DNA of 64,000 nucleotides from Magicicada septendecula (GCA_034769895.1 JAWRYS010001461.1:124001-188000), one strand, 5' to 3'. Shown: positions 11,487 through 22,902, numbered from the stretch's first letter. Numbers and translations are program-made. Notes: generated by a model not told the origin, from the sequence alone.

Positions 11487-12482
11487 ACACGTGCATTTTT
11501 GTTTTGAGTAATAATAAAATGAAGTTGAATGAAGTGAAAAAATTATTAAAATTTTGATTATCGCATGTTATAACTTTAACTTTTCGCTTTATTTACAATA
11601 AAAGTTTGTTTTGCCAGTTGGTAAAACATAAATGATCTGTCAGTTGTTCATCTGTTACTTTTACGAGTTGTAACATTCATGTGGTTAAAAGATGTTCTTA
11701 AAAGATATTATTTACCTAAAATACAATATTAAATATCATGATTTTTCCTTAGGCTTGAAACAGATTTTTTTTGTCTACAATTAAAAGATTTTCGCAAGTA
11801 AGCTAATAATAGTTATTATTAGCTGTTTATTATGATAATTTATTATTACCTTTACCTTCTTTATCACCATTTCCATTTGGTGGAGTCATTTCATAATAAC
11901 GAGAAAATTCTGTTCCTCGTATTTAAATTACTTTTACGCCCCAAGTTGTTGGACGTCAGGTTGTAAATTCAAAATATGTTTATTTATTTAATTCTATTAA
12001 TTGATGATTAATTATTATTATGATTATGATAAAGAATGAATTTTAATAATGTCTGATAAACAATCCTAATGGATTTCTGTTCATTGAATACCACTCACCT
12101 ATTTCTTCGCTTCATTTGTTTATTCCGGGCTAGCAATGCTACCAACTCGCTTTTCTTCCATTACTAGTAGTTACCTTCAACCTTTCCTCATTAATTACGT
12201 TATCAAAATAATTTCACTCTTCATAATCAATTAATTTGGTTTATTTACAGTAAGTTTTTTTTTCTTTATCAATTAAAGTAACATTCGACCATATTACATC
12301 TTACTTGTATGGCCAATGAATACCGTTGTTAAATTTAATTGCCAACAGTTGGCTACACGATTTCTCATTTCAGGGAACAAAATATATTTAACTTTCTTAA
12401 TTATAAATACCGTAGTGAGTTCTTGTGACTGCAAAATACTGAACAATACTGATTTGAATTGGTATATCATGTACCTTATAAC

Positions 12483-15058
12483 TAAAGCCCGGACTTTCGT
12501 GCAGTAAAAAATTCCAGAACGTGCATACAAACTTGAAATCATGCAGTAAATATTTTAGATTGTGCAAAATAAAATGTAAATCATAAAATTGAGTTAAACT
12601 AACATGACATCAGTCCCACATCCTTAAAAATATGGAAATAATAGTTTTCATCTTAAAACTTACTGATTCAGACCATAGTAAGAGGAGAATAATTTTGTCT
12701 AAAAAACAACAAATACCAATCGTTACCACTTACCACTTTGTTAGGTATATATTCTCAGATTTTACTTTTATTCCTGTTTATAATAGATAGTTGTTGAATT
12801 AAAGTTTACTAAACTTCGTTTGTCCAAAAGTCCAAATAAAGTTACTAAAAATATTTTTAATAAACACGAATTTACATTTTTAACTTACTTACTATTAAGT
12901 TTATATTCAGGCTTTTTAGCTTAACATTTTGTTAAAATTAACAATAATGTATTTTTCAAAATTATCTTCTGAAAAGCTAAATCGTCGGTCACTTAAAACA
13001 TATTTGAGTTGAGAAAATACACGCTTGACATCAACACTTGTCATTGGACACAGCTTGAAACAGCTTAGGATTTTTGGATCTATTTCTAATGAAACATCTA
13101 TTCCATTAAGAGCATTGTTATATTTTGTTAAAAGTATTGTTATCCAGATTTTTTCAATGACATTTTTTAATTTATTGTAAATTAGTAAACCTTTTTCATT
13201 ATTTATTATTTCAAGCTGGTTTTCTGTTTTTTTTCTATAATTTCTATTTGTGAACTTAATGAAAGATTTCTTTCTTCAAGTTTCTTAATTGAATCTGAAA
13301 GCATGGAATAGTGAGCACGAATAAATGCTAAATCGGAAGTAATGGAAGTTGTTTTTAAAATGGCCTTTACTTTTGTGACAGATTGAGCACCTTCCTCAAG
13401 TTCAGCAATAACTTCCTTATATTTTGAAAAATTATCGCAATAAAACAAGGCGGCTTCCAGCCATGTCTCCCACCTAGTAATAACAGCTTCTGGTGGAAGA
13501 GGACAATCCATTTTATCTCGAAACACTGATACACGATGGGGAGCTTTAAGGAAAATTTGTTTCCCATTATTTATCAATTTATTTACGTCAGGAAATACTT
13601 CACGAATTTTCTCAGCTACATGATTTAAGGCATGTGCCATGCACATTAAATGAATCATTTTTTAATAAAACACTTTTAATGTGGTTTCAGTTTTTACCAT
13701 GTAAGGGGCAGCATCAGTAATGAAGAGCAAAATTTTATCTTGAAATGTAGTTTCTTCAAAAAAATTCATTAAACTATCGTTAATAAAACAGGAAACAGTT
13801 TCATGATTTGTTTTCACGAGTTCTTTAACTGAAATTAAAAATGGGGTTGGTAGAACTTCTGGGTGCAGAATGCCAATTACTAAACTACAAATGTATTTAC
13901 CCCTAGGATCAGTAGTTTCATCAACCATTATGTAAATAAAATGACCTTGGATTTTCTTTCTTATTTCTGACATAGTTGAATTGAAACATATATTTAAATA
14001 GTTCTTTCTGAGTGTGCTCTCATCAGGAATTTGTTTGTTTGTGTACTTTTCCAAAAACAATTTAAAAGGTGTTGACTGCAACTTATGGAACAGGATATTA
14101 GTAGCAACCATCGCGTAGCACAATTCCATCATGAATTCTTCTCGGCTATCGGTACGGCGGGAGCACTCTGCAAGTAAAGATTGCACGGGGCCATTCTTTC
14201 GTATTTTAGAATCTTTCAACTGTATGTGTCCACCTGTAGTTAAAACCCAGAATTAAAAATGAAAACGTACAGTTGAAAGAACCAGAATCTTTTTAGCTCT
14301 AAAACATGAGGAGAGAAAAATTCAAAGCATTAACTTACTCGAATTGCAGTGAGCATCAACTTGTGATTTTCTCTCGCTGCCTACAACCTTATCACAGGGC
14401 ACACAGTAGATCGTCTTCCCATCAGCTTTCAGCTCCGGATATTTTTCAATCCATCCTCTTAGCTTGGAGCTGAGACTGCTTGCCGTTTTAGGCATATTAA
14501 TAGATTCACACAAAACGAAAAAACACGTACTGTTCCCGGAGGCAGACAACTGAAAACTAAACAAAACATCGCTCCAAGAAGAGAACAGTGAGAAGGGGAA
14601 ATAGAGTAATTCAAAAATTCTTGGAAGAATAAACCCGGCTCCTGCTTGCTCTGGGTCAAAATTCTAGGAATGAACGAGCCAGTTGAGCCATCTTTACTAG
14701 CAACCGAGCAAGTAAAAATTTTTGTCTATTTCCTTCGGTTGTTGCATGTTTACATCATTTGATGTTCCACGAATTTCTTCATGCTGATTTTGTTCTCGAC
14801 TTTGTTTACGATCTGCGTGTATGTTTCGTGTTTGGCTATCGCGCAGCTGATTTTCGAAAAACAGGTAAATGTGCAATTTTGTGCATTAAAACTACAGAAT
14901 GTTCAATTTTATGCAGTAACCCCCAAAACGTGCAATTTTGTGCAAAATAAAATGCATGTTAAAATGACCTACACATCCCGATTCGGATAAATAACTTGTC
15001 ACTGGCCGTTTACGAACTAGCAAAAAAAAGATGCAATTGCACGTGAATCCAGCCTTTA
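12483..15058 (-). mobile_element. hAT DNA transposon
   Basis: An 8-bp direct repeat CTTATAAC lies at 12475-12482 and 15059-15066, the target duplication length of hAT elements. The ends are imperfect inverted repeats: TAAAGCCCGGACTTTCGTGCA on the left against TAAAGGCTGGATTCACGTGCA read from the right. Subterminal GTGCAAAATAAAATG motifs occur near both ends. The 2576-bp element encodes a hAT-type transposase on the minus strand. Confidence 0.85.
12916..14495 (-). pseudogene. hAT transposase with CGGBP1-like N terminus, one intron
   Basis: The protein starts at ATG 14495 with MPKTASSLSSKLRGW and a CxxC zinc-finger half (IYCVPCDK) like vertebrate CGGBP1 and related hAT proteins. Exon 1 ends at 14339 before GTAAGT. 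Exon 2 starts at 14233 after TACAG, and the frame is kept across the 105-bp intron. Exon 2 contains the catalytic-region block IMVDETTDPRG, then ITDAAPYM, then CMAHALNHVAEKI and ITRWETWLEAALFY. The end has the hAT dimerisation motif MTSVDVKRVFSQLKYVLSDRR. Two lesions are seen: an in-frame TAA at 13662-13664 and a frameshift at or near the A8 run 13227-13234. It catalysed excision and insertion of the element in the nucleus but is now dead. Being domesticated is unlikely given the breaks. Confidence 0.8.
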
Positions 15059-15066
15059 CTTATAAC

Positions 15067-16704
15067 TAATAACATTCCAATACAACAAGCTTAACGTGTA
15101 AGAATAAAGTTAGCTGCTATGCTCGAGCTCGCCTTCGAGGTTAAATAATGTTTACAATTAACAAGTTTCTAACCGCTAAAATAAATTAATGTTGATTTAC
15201 AAAATAATTAATGACATAATAAAAATAATAGTTTAACTGTGTTATAGTGGAACAAATTAACAATGGATAAAATTTTAACAATGATTACATATTATATTCA
15301 ATGTTCATTTCGAGGTTAGATAACGTCCATTCATCGTATTGACTTAACCTCGACTATCACCTTCATTCTGCTGAATAATCTTATAAATTGAAATTTAATA
15401 GTGTCTGGGCAGTGTTAGTGTACAATAAGGTTATAGTGTAGTGACTGTATCATTGTCAACCTCTAGGGTATGATGATCATTAAATCATATAATTTCATAA
15501 AAATCACAATACTTTCCGTTTATTCCTTTTGTGTATTATTATTTTAATTCACTTTCCACTATATAGACATTTAGTTGTCTTTTATTAATCATATCACATC
15601 ACTGAACCCGATCGACACGGTTTGTTGACTTCGTGTAACTTAGGTTATGTTCGATTGTTGACTACCGGCTATCAGCTGTGATTCCGGACACAGTGTCGAT
15701 TCCGTTTAAATTAATTGCCACGGAGACGCGTACTTTCTTCTTCAATGTATCTTGATCAACTGTCCTAATTCCAAGCGTCATTCCGCATTCCTAGCGTGGG
15801 AGTATGGGTAAAATTATACAAATTAACATGCCTGATTGGCTAAAATTGTGCACGCCTTGGTTTAAGTAGTGTGACCCAAGCCAATGTCTAGGCTTCACAA
15901 AGCCTTTTCTATGGAATAAAATTTACAATAAATATTATTACAAACATAATTTCCTTATGCTTAATCTTAATAACAAGGTGTGGTTACCTTTTTATTGATT
16001 AATAAAATGGTTCTCTTCTTTCTGATTAATATAACATCTTACATGGCATAAATCCGTTCATTAATAAGAGAATAACAATTTCTACTTAGTTTTATTTCAT
16101 TTCTTTTCTTAAAATATCTTTTTTGATTCTATTTTGAACAACAATTCTATTCTTGCATCTCAAAGCGACTGACCAAAAGCGTTTCGCGCATTCCCATGCC
16201 CTTAACTTTCAATTTTGCTATAAATAGTCTGATGTTCTAATTCATATTTTTTTTGTTTTCACTTTTTATACTCCTTATCTATAAAAATACAGTTTACAAA
16301 ATGGATTTTAAGTTTGTATCACATTATGTGAGAAGTAATTTCAGGTGAATGATTTTAATATCAAATTACAACAATCTGAAGAAAGAAAAATACCTGCAAA
16401 TTTTTTAAATGTATCTTACAATAAAAACAAACAGTGAATTTAAACTCGCACCTGATATGACTATTTACAGAAGGAAAATTCTATGGAATAATTCCTCAAT
16501 GTATGAAACTGAAAATATAAACAGACAATCTGTCTTGGATAATTCACTCTGGTGTTAGTGTTTGGAGTACTGAAGCAAAACCTCACAAATCTCAGCAAAT
16601 GTCTTTCATCTCAATGACCGTAAGAGTAGGCAACTGGAAAAGTTTTAAAGTGAAAAAAAAAACTACCAAGAAAAAGCAGGAAGTTATGTCTCCAAAACTT
16701 TAAA
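15067..16704. other. AT-rich region, no gene recognised
   Basis: No ORF, splice pair or transposon terminus that I can support. CGAGGTTA motifs recur at 15139 and 15312 and as their complement near 15345, which hints at an unrecognised repeat. Confidence 0.35.
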
Positions 16705-16783
16705 TAAGATTGATGAATTATAATTATCTAAAACTTCCGGGCTGAAAGGTTGTGGTCGAATGCTTGATCTTCTACAGCTAGAC

Positions 16784-16815
16784 GTTTCGGCCACACCACC
16801 GGTGGCCATCTTCAG
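16784..16815 (-). ncRNA. Hammerhead-ribozyme core, 3' copy of PLE2
   Basis: Minus strand: CTGAAGA, stem II GGCCAC...GTGGCC, then GAAAC. All invariant core bases of a hammerhead are present. Penelope-like elements are known to carry such ribozymes in their terminal repeats. I did not find stems I and III with certainty. Confidence 0.65.
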
Positions 16816-16964
16816 TAGCAAAAAGTGTTCGAAATAGATGGTACGCCGAACACGTCTCCCAATGAACTGGGAACAAGCAACAGTGAGAGAAGGCTACGCT
16901 GTTTCTATTTATAACTTTTTGGCCGCTTAAGGTGTATAACGCGGACCAATGAGAAGCCAGCTCA

Positions 16965-18009
16965 TCATTCTCCATTCTGATTGGCCATGGAAAATAAACC
17001 ATGCCAGACACTATTTAAGGCGATGCTTTCACCTCGGCGGTTCATAGCGACGGACGCATTCTTATGAATATGGATGGACTCCAGATGCAAGCGTGTGAAG
17101 TAACCCGGGACAGAAGACAACACCCGGGCGTCATCAAACATTTCCCGGTGATCGTCGTGGGAAAGAGCGTGTTCAGCAACTGCGGACTTCTCCGGCTGGC
17201 CCAGGCGGCAGTATCTCCGATGTTCAGAGAGGCGCGTCCGGACACTACGCTTCGTGGTGCCTATGTATAGCTGGCCACACGTACAAGGAATACTGTACAC
17301 CCCGCACGACGAGAGCGGATCCCTGGCGTCTTTTACTGATTGCAGGAACTTTTTGGATCTTTTTGGTTGGCTTAAAGATCGTCCTGACGCCCCGTTTACT
17401 CAGCAACTTGCCGATGCGGTCAGTCACGCCACGGATGTAGGGCAAGACAGCGGAGCCAACAACCTCGGGCAACACCGACTCGTCCAGCCTACCAGATCTT
17501 CTCGGCCGGGCAGCTCTCCTTACCTCCGCAGCAGAGTAGCCGTTGGACTGCAGTGCTTCCTCGAGATGCCGAAACTCATCTTCGAGATACCGGGGCTCAC
17601 AGATCCTCTTTGCCCGGTCAACCAGAGTCTTCAGCACCGCCCTCTTCTGCCTAGGATGATGATTGGAGGACTTATGCAGATATCTGTCAGTGTGCGTTGG
17701 CTTCCTATAAACTTTGTGCCCCAATCTGCCATCGGTCCTTTTCAGGACCAACACATCCAGAAATGCCAATCGATCACCGCTCTCGCACTCCATCGTAAAC
17801 TGTATGCGCGGGTGCACAGCGTTCAGATGTCCAAGGAAGCGTTCCAACTCTTCATCCCCATGGCTCCAGACCACGAAAGTGTCGTCAACATACCGCAGCC
17901 AACACTTCGGCTTCAGTGGTGCAGATGAAATTGCCAACTCTTCAAATTTTTCCATGTAGAAGTTTGCAACCACAAGGCTGAGAGGACTTCCCATCGCGAT
18001 GCCATCCAA
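16965..18009 (-). pseudogene. PLE reverse transcriptase and GIY-YIG endonuclease, 5'-truncated
   Basis: The RT part (17245-18009) contains MGSPLSLVVANFYMEKFEE, the catalytic box YVDDTFVVW, then HGDEELERFLGHLNAVHP and the VYRKPTHTDRYLH motif characteristic of Penelope-like RTs. The GIY-YIG part (16965-17300) follows in another frame: YSIPCTCGQLYIGTTKRSV, RLSEHRR, then AVAEHALSHDDH. In life one polyprotein does target-primed reverse transcription with the endonuclease nicking the target. Here the N-terminal part of RT is missing, replaced by the inverted repeat, and a frameshift near 17270-17300 separates the two domains. Confidence 0.85.
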
Positions 18010-18336
18010 CTGTTCATAAAAGCCGCTAAAAGCCGTCTTCTGTCCGGGGTTACTTCACTCGCCTGCATCTGGAGTCCATCCATATTCATAAGAATGCGTC
18101 CGTCGCTATGAACTGCCGAGGTGAAAGCATCGGCTTAAATATGTCTGGCATGGTTTATTTTCCATGGCCAATCAGAATGGAGAATGATGAGCTGGCTTCT
18201 CATTGGTCCGCGTTATACACCTTAAGCGGCCAAAAAGTTATAAATAGAAACAGCGTAGCCTTCTCTCACTGTTGCTCGTTCCCAGTTCATTGGGAGACGT
18301 GTTCGGCGTACCATCTATTTCGAAAACTTTTTGCTA

Positions 18337-18368
18337 CTGAAGATGGCCACCGGTGGTGTGGCCGAAAC
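18337..18368 (+). ncRNA. Hammerhead-ribozyme core, inverted 5' copy of PLE2
   Basis: The same CTGAAGA-stem-GAAAC core as at 16784-16815 but on the plus strand, inside the flipped terminal copy. The core is unchanged between the two copies while flanking bases differ slightly. Confidence 0.65.
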
Positions 18369-18563
18369 GTCTAGCTGTAGAAGATCAAGCATTCGACCAC
18401 GTCCTTTCAGCCCGGAATTTTAGATAATTATAATGACACCGGCCGTGAAAGCCTACGTACTAAGATTGATGAATTATCTAAAACTGACTATACTGATCAC
18501 ACAGCCATGAATGTAGGACAATATGAAGAGAAAATAGGTGTGACAAATATTAATACATTTTAA

Positions 18564-19044
18564 TGATGCAACCCTCTCGAAAAGGCGAGAGCACCCTTCC
18601 ACCCGTTTTTCTGCTAGCTGAGCAGGTATCGTGTTTCACTCAAGGCCGCACTAAAGTAGCATCAAGACTGTTCTGGAGAGCACTTGAAATACGCATTATG
18701 CCGCAGTAAGGATGGAAAGTTATTCTGGAACACTTGCACTACCTATATAAGGGACAGAGGCTGGCTTTGTGAGTCAGTTACAGTGAGTAATTTCCTTAGT
18801 GCGGATCAAGTCATTGTTGAGGCTTAGTGAAAAGTGTTTACTGTGTTATAATAAGTGTGAAACTCTATTACTTGACATTATTATTGAGTGTGGACAAATT
18901 TAACTTTAATTATTGTATGAGAGTACCTTGTTGATTACAAAATGTTATTTGTGAATAATTAAAGCTGGTAATTAGTGATTTCATTAGTGTCTGTGTTTTG
19001 TTTTCCACTGTACTATACAGCGATCAGTGAGACCGTTGTAACAA
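18564..19044 (+). repeat. Possible solo LTR
   Basis: The segment runs from TGATGCAAC to GTTGTAACA, imperfect inverted ends. It contains CTATATAAGGGACAGAG followed about 25 bp later by GAGTCAGTTACAGT, which looks like a TATA box and initiator. A TGGCGCAG motif follows at about 19060. No second copy is in the window and no clear target duplication was found, so this is tentative; it could be a host promoter. Confidence 0.35.
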
Positions 19045-19272
19045 TATCATTGGGTGACTGGCGCAGCATTATAATTATTGAAACATAATTTAAGATTCTA
19101 CAAAGGTTTTTCAGCATTTAATTGTGAAATTCTCAGACATCTGGAATGGCATGTCATGGCAAGAGGTGAAAATAATTTGTAGAAACTAATAATTTATAGA
19201 GCACATGACATCAAGACCGTTCACCAACAGGACAGATCTTAAAACTGGTTGGAAAACCACTTCGAATGGTTA

Positions 19273-21625
19273 CAGTAATCCCTTAACATTCACGAGGGTT
19301 ACGTTCGCGGAAACCTCCGCAAATGTCAAAATCGCGAATGTTGAGACTATCTTCCCGTGTATAAAAGGGGGTTAGGTTCTGTAAAATTTTAATTGAAACG
19401 AAAAAATATGTACGTACTATGTTTATTAAGCAGTAATATTAACATACATAGATACTGATTATACTGTACTTTATACATATTGAAAGTTAAAGTTTATTTG
19501 CTAGTTGATGGTTGAAAATATTTTGTGATCTGTGATTGTTTGGCAGAACAATTATACATTTCAGTGTAAGGAAGGGTCGCTGCCTCGATTTCTCTTTTAA
19601 ATTTAAGGCTTCTCACCAGTGAAGGGTCGTTTTCTATGGCTTTCTCAACAAGCTGTTGTTGGAGCTTTAAAATTTCTCCAATAACTTTTCAAGAAAATAT
19701 TTTACCTGCAATAAAAAATGTTAAGTTGTAGAAAACGTAAAACAATTAGAAAACCTTTACAGAAAAAAAAGAAAAACTTTTACCTTCAGTTTCTGGATTC
19801 TTGGTCTCGTCTTCAGTGTCGTTGTCGGTCTCTAAGACATTTTCTTCAATGATCTCTATTAGTTCTTCTTCAGTAAGACCATTCTCTTGAGATTTTATTA
19901 ATTCTTCAACATCATCTTGTGTCATATCGTCGAAACCATCACCTCCGACCTGATGAGCCAGTTCCACAATCTCTTCAACTTGTTTGGAAATTAAAGGCAT
20001 CTGGTTTTCCTTTTGTACCACTTGAGGCCAAAGATTTCGCCAACAAGCATTAATTGAACTTTCTTTCAATTCCATCAATGATGCATCGATTTCGGCAATA
20101 CAATTTCCAATGTTGAATGTTTTCCAACTATATGTTACTGTAGCTTCTGAATTTTCTTCGATGGAGTTCAAAATTCGTTTTAAACATCTTCTTGTGTAGT
20201 AGGCTTTGAACGTAGCTATGATTCCTTGATCCAGCGGTTGGATTAGCAACGTCGTATTCGGGGGTAGAAAAACCACTTCAACATTGGGATGGGCCTCTTT
20301 TAAACTAGATGGAAGACAAGATGCATTATCAACTATGAGGAGAACTTTGAAACCAAGGTTTTTATATGAGAGGTATCTTTCCACCCCATGAATGAAGCAG
20401 TCATTAAACCATTCCAGAAACAATGCACTAGTTACCCATGCTTTCTTATTTGATTTCCAGAAAACAGGCAACTCGTTTTTATTTTTGTCTTTGAGAGGAC
20501 GAGGATTTTGCGATCTATAAATCAGCATCGGCTTTACCTTAAAATTGCCTGATGCGTTGGCACATAACAGAAGAGAAACTCGGTCTTTTGCGGCCTTGAA
20601 ACCTGGAGCTGAACGTTCTGTTTTGGACAGAAAAGTTCTACTCGGCATTTTCTTCCAGAACAACCCTGTCTCGTCAGCGTTGAACACTTGTTCTGGACGA
20701 TATCCTCCAGTTTCAATCATTTTAGCAAGTTCTTCCGGAAATTTTTTAGCACTTACATGATCTGCGGAAGCCGATTCGCCAACTAACTTAATGTTGTGCA
20801 AACTGTGCCTATGTTTGAAATTGTCAAACCAACCTTTACTCGCCTGAAAGTTAAACGATGATTCAGAAGGATCCAGGTTGATAAGGTCATATATTTTTTT
20901 AGCTTTGGCCCGTATCAAAGCTGAACTTAGCGGAAGTTTCTTCTGGTTCATATCTTCTATCCAGACACTTAACGCTTTTTCAGTTTCTTCCAAACACTTG
21001 TTCCGCACTTGAGATACGGTTTTTGCACTGATTGGAGCACTTGCTGCAACACTGTCTCTTATAACCTTTTCATTTTTTTTAATAGATCTAACAGTAGACT
21101 CGTTAATATCAAAAAAGCGACCTACAGCAGATGCACTTTCTCCTGCTCGTAGCCTATCTAATATTTTAATTTTTTCGGAAAGCTGCAAAACCTTTTTCAC
21201 TCTTTTCACTGGAGGCGGCATCACGAACCTTTTGTCACTCACGCTTACTAACAACTGAGAGGAATGTAAACAGAGGGGTACATAAACCGTAGCCTAGTCT
21301 ATTTTCTCAGAATTGTTTACACAATGTGTGCGGCACGGAGTCAGCCGGAATTCTCGGAATCGGCTACACAAAGAAAGTCTACTCATACCCCTTAAACAAT
21401 TTTATTTACGTATTTTGCAGGTGGTTTTAATGTTTTTTGTAAGCTTGATTAGTACAGTATTATAATATTCTAATGAAAAAAAAAAATCAATTTAATACAA
21501 TATTTTTTTTAATCCGCGAATAACCAAGTTGCGTATACGCGAATGTTAAATTTGTTTCTCATTAGTAGGTTCGCGAATAGTTAAGTTTCGCGAATGTTAA
21601 ACCCGCGAATGTTAAGGGATTACTG
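19273..21625 (-). mobile_element. Tigger/pogo DNA transposon
   Basis: Ends are CAGTAATCCCTTAACATTC and its reverse complement, flanked on both sides by the TA target duplication (19271-19272, 21626-21627). Subterminal CGCGAATGTTAA motifs repeat several times near both ends. The 2353-bp element carries one intact transposase ORF, so it may be an autonomous copy. Confidence 0.9.
19746..21221 (-). CDS. Tigger-type transposase (CENP-B/DDE_1 family), intact
   Basis: The open frame begins at 21254, but the first ATG is at 21221 (MPPPVKRVKK), giving 491 residues. Domains in order: a pogo/CENP-B type helix-turn-helix (about 5-60), a CENPB-type DNA-binding domain (about 70-145, ending SKGWFDNFKHRH), and a DDE_1 catalytic domain (about 160-380). 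The catalytic aspartates are visible in FNADETGLFWKKMPS (D183), LLIVDNAS (D298) and IQPLDQGIIATFK (D331). That gives 32 residues between the last two, as expected for Tigger. The C-terminal 80 residues are strongly acidic. It binds the terminal repeats and moves the element by cut-and-paste at TA. There is no internal stop, so function is possible. A host-domesticated gene is less likely because the terminal repeats are still present. Confidence 0.9.
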   Translation of the reverse strand: MPPPVKRVKKVLQLSEKIKILDRLRAGESASAVGRFFDINESTVRSIKKNEKVIRDSVAASAPISAKTVSQVRNKCLEETEKALSVWIEDMNQKKLPLSSALIRAKAKKIYDLINLDPSESSFNFQASKGWFDNFKHRHSLHNIKLVGESASADHVSAKKFPEELAKMIETGGYRPEQVFNADETGLFWKKMPSRTFLSKTERSAPGFKAAKDRVSLLLCANASGNFKVKPMLIYRSQNPRPLKDKNKNELPVFWKSNKKAWVTSALFLEWFNDCFIHGVERYLSYKNLGFKVLLIVDNASCLPSSLKEAHPNVEVVFLPPNTTLLIQPLDQGIIATFKAYYTRRCLKRILNSIEENSEATVTYSWKTFNIGNCIAEIDASLMELKESSINACWRNLWPQVVQKENQMPLISKQVEEIVELAHQVGGDGFDDMTQDDVEELIKSQENGLTEEELIEIIEENVLETDNDTEDETKNPETEGKSFSFFSVKVF

Positions 21626-21694
21626 TATCACTAAAGCCTAACATTGAACCAAACAAGAAGTGAATGATCCATGACTTTGGTACGGCCAGCACAT

Positions 21695-22699
21695 TGTAAC
21701 GGTACAGAATTGTATGCAGCCTTAGTTTTAATTTTATATCAATTCAATCAATCTTTAAAATTGTTAACTTTCACCTGTGAGGAGCCCCAGTACAGCAATG
21801 CACATACAGTTAGCCTAAACAATTGCCCAGACGTATTGCGCAACTGCCCCAGCAGCAGGCTCTTTGTGAATGACAGTCTGCAGTTTGTCATCAGAGAGTG
21901 AGCAGCAGTCATTAGACAGTAAAGTTGGTGATTTGAATTAAAACAGTGGCCTCGGGTGAAAGATAGGCCGTAATTAAGAGTAGGCCTATCTTTCAATGCA
22001 TTGAAAAGTGTAAAGTGTACAAACAATAGTGCGGTCACATAGTTAAAAACATATAAGAGTTCAAGTCACGTACGTCGGCCGACTTTTGTTGTGAAGCTGT
22101 CCGACAAACAAGTCTGTAAAAGTAAAATTCGTAATTGCAAACTAAAGTGAATTAAATAAGACGGAGTGTGTAGCAGTAGTGCGGAAGATTATGAACTGTG
22201 GAAATAACCTTAGTGACCAAAAACAGCCTACAACACAAGGTGGTAATGGAACGGATTAACGCCGTGGGTTAAGTATTCTACATATAGCTATCAGAACTAT
22301 TCCCTAAATACAGACATTAAACATAAATACCGAGTTTTAATTACGGGGTTAAAAGAGAATCAAATAAAAAGTATGAATGAGAGAGCGTTGCAAAGTGCTG
22401 GTCAAGTTATTTGTAAATTGTACTATTGCTAAGTCATTTTCATATGCGTTAAAACCAATTGTTCAAGTATTCATGCCTTATTTTTTTTTTAAATGTAATG
22501 TAAAAATAGAGCGAAAGCAAATAGTAAATTAAAGAAAGTTAGTTGTTTAGAATACAAAATTTGGTGTTAGAAAAATTATGTTGAAACGTCAACCCAAGTA
22601 ACCTTGTCTGTAACTGGTTTCGTCTGAACGACTTTGGACCCGAAATTCGAAGGTAAGAATGAGATATATAATATTTGATATAAAATTATTAGTGTTTCA
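21695..22699 (+). repeat. 5' LTR of E2
   Basis: Runs TGTAACGGTACAG to TTAGTGTTTCA. It differs from the 3' copy by a handful of substitutions and a run-length change, so the insertion is recent. Confidence 0.9.
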
Positions 22700-22800
22700 T
22701 TGGCGCCCGAACTGGGACTCGAGTATTATATATTTGCCGAAATTTATATTGTTACATTGGCTCCCGTAACAGTGACGCGAGTATAGGGTTTATAACCTAT
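22700..22800 (+). promoter_or_regulatory. Duplicated primer-binding-site region of E2
   Basis: TGGCGCCCGAACTGGGAC at 22701 matches the tRNA-Lys3 primer site in 17 of 18 bases. A second, weaker site TGGCTCCCGTAACAGTGAC starts at 22758. The flanks also repeat: GACTCGAGTAT...ATATTTGCC against GACGCGAGTAT...ATATTCGCC. About 57 bp has thus been duplicated in tandem. Confidence 0.75.
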
Positions 22801-22902
22801 ATTCGCCAGACCTAATTAAGCTGCAGAACAGGTTATTTGGAAGTGAGGGCAATTATTGTGTAGTTTGCTAAGCATACATTTATAAATATACATTTACTCA
22901 AA

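Larger units (their letters stand above)
10021..12474. other. Non-coding region with microsatellites, no gene recognised
   Basis: No splice-site-bounded open frame or transposon end is convincing here. The first part may be the remainder of the E3 LTR. Short frames such as 10650-10838 show no family features. Confidence 0.4.
16722..18460 (-). mobile_element. Penelope-like element PLE2 with inverted terminal copy
   Basis: A 17-bp direct repeat TAAGATTGATGAATTAT at 16705-16721 and 18461-18477 is the target duplication. Inside, roughly 16725-17120 is present again in inverted orientation at about 18030-18428, so the 5' end of this minus-strand element carries a flipped copy of its own 3' end. 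This arrangement is known for Penelope-like elements. Between them lie RT and GIY-YIG coding parts. A short extra tail (ACACCGGCCGTGAAAGCC) sits only at the right end. Confidence 0.85.

Noticed and set aside
17254-17928. 224-codon plus-strand ORF
   Set aside because: Antisense shadow of the PLE2 reverse transcriptase; the minus strand has the catalytic YVDD motif.
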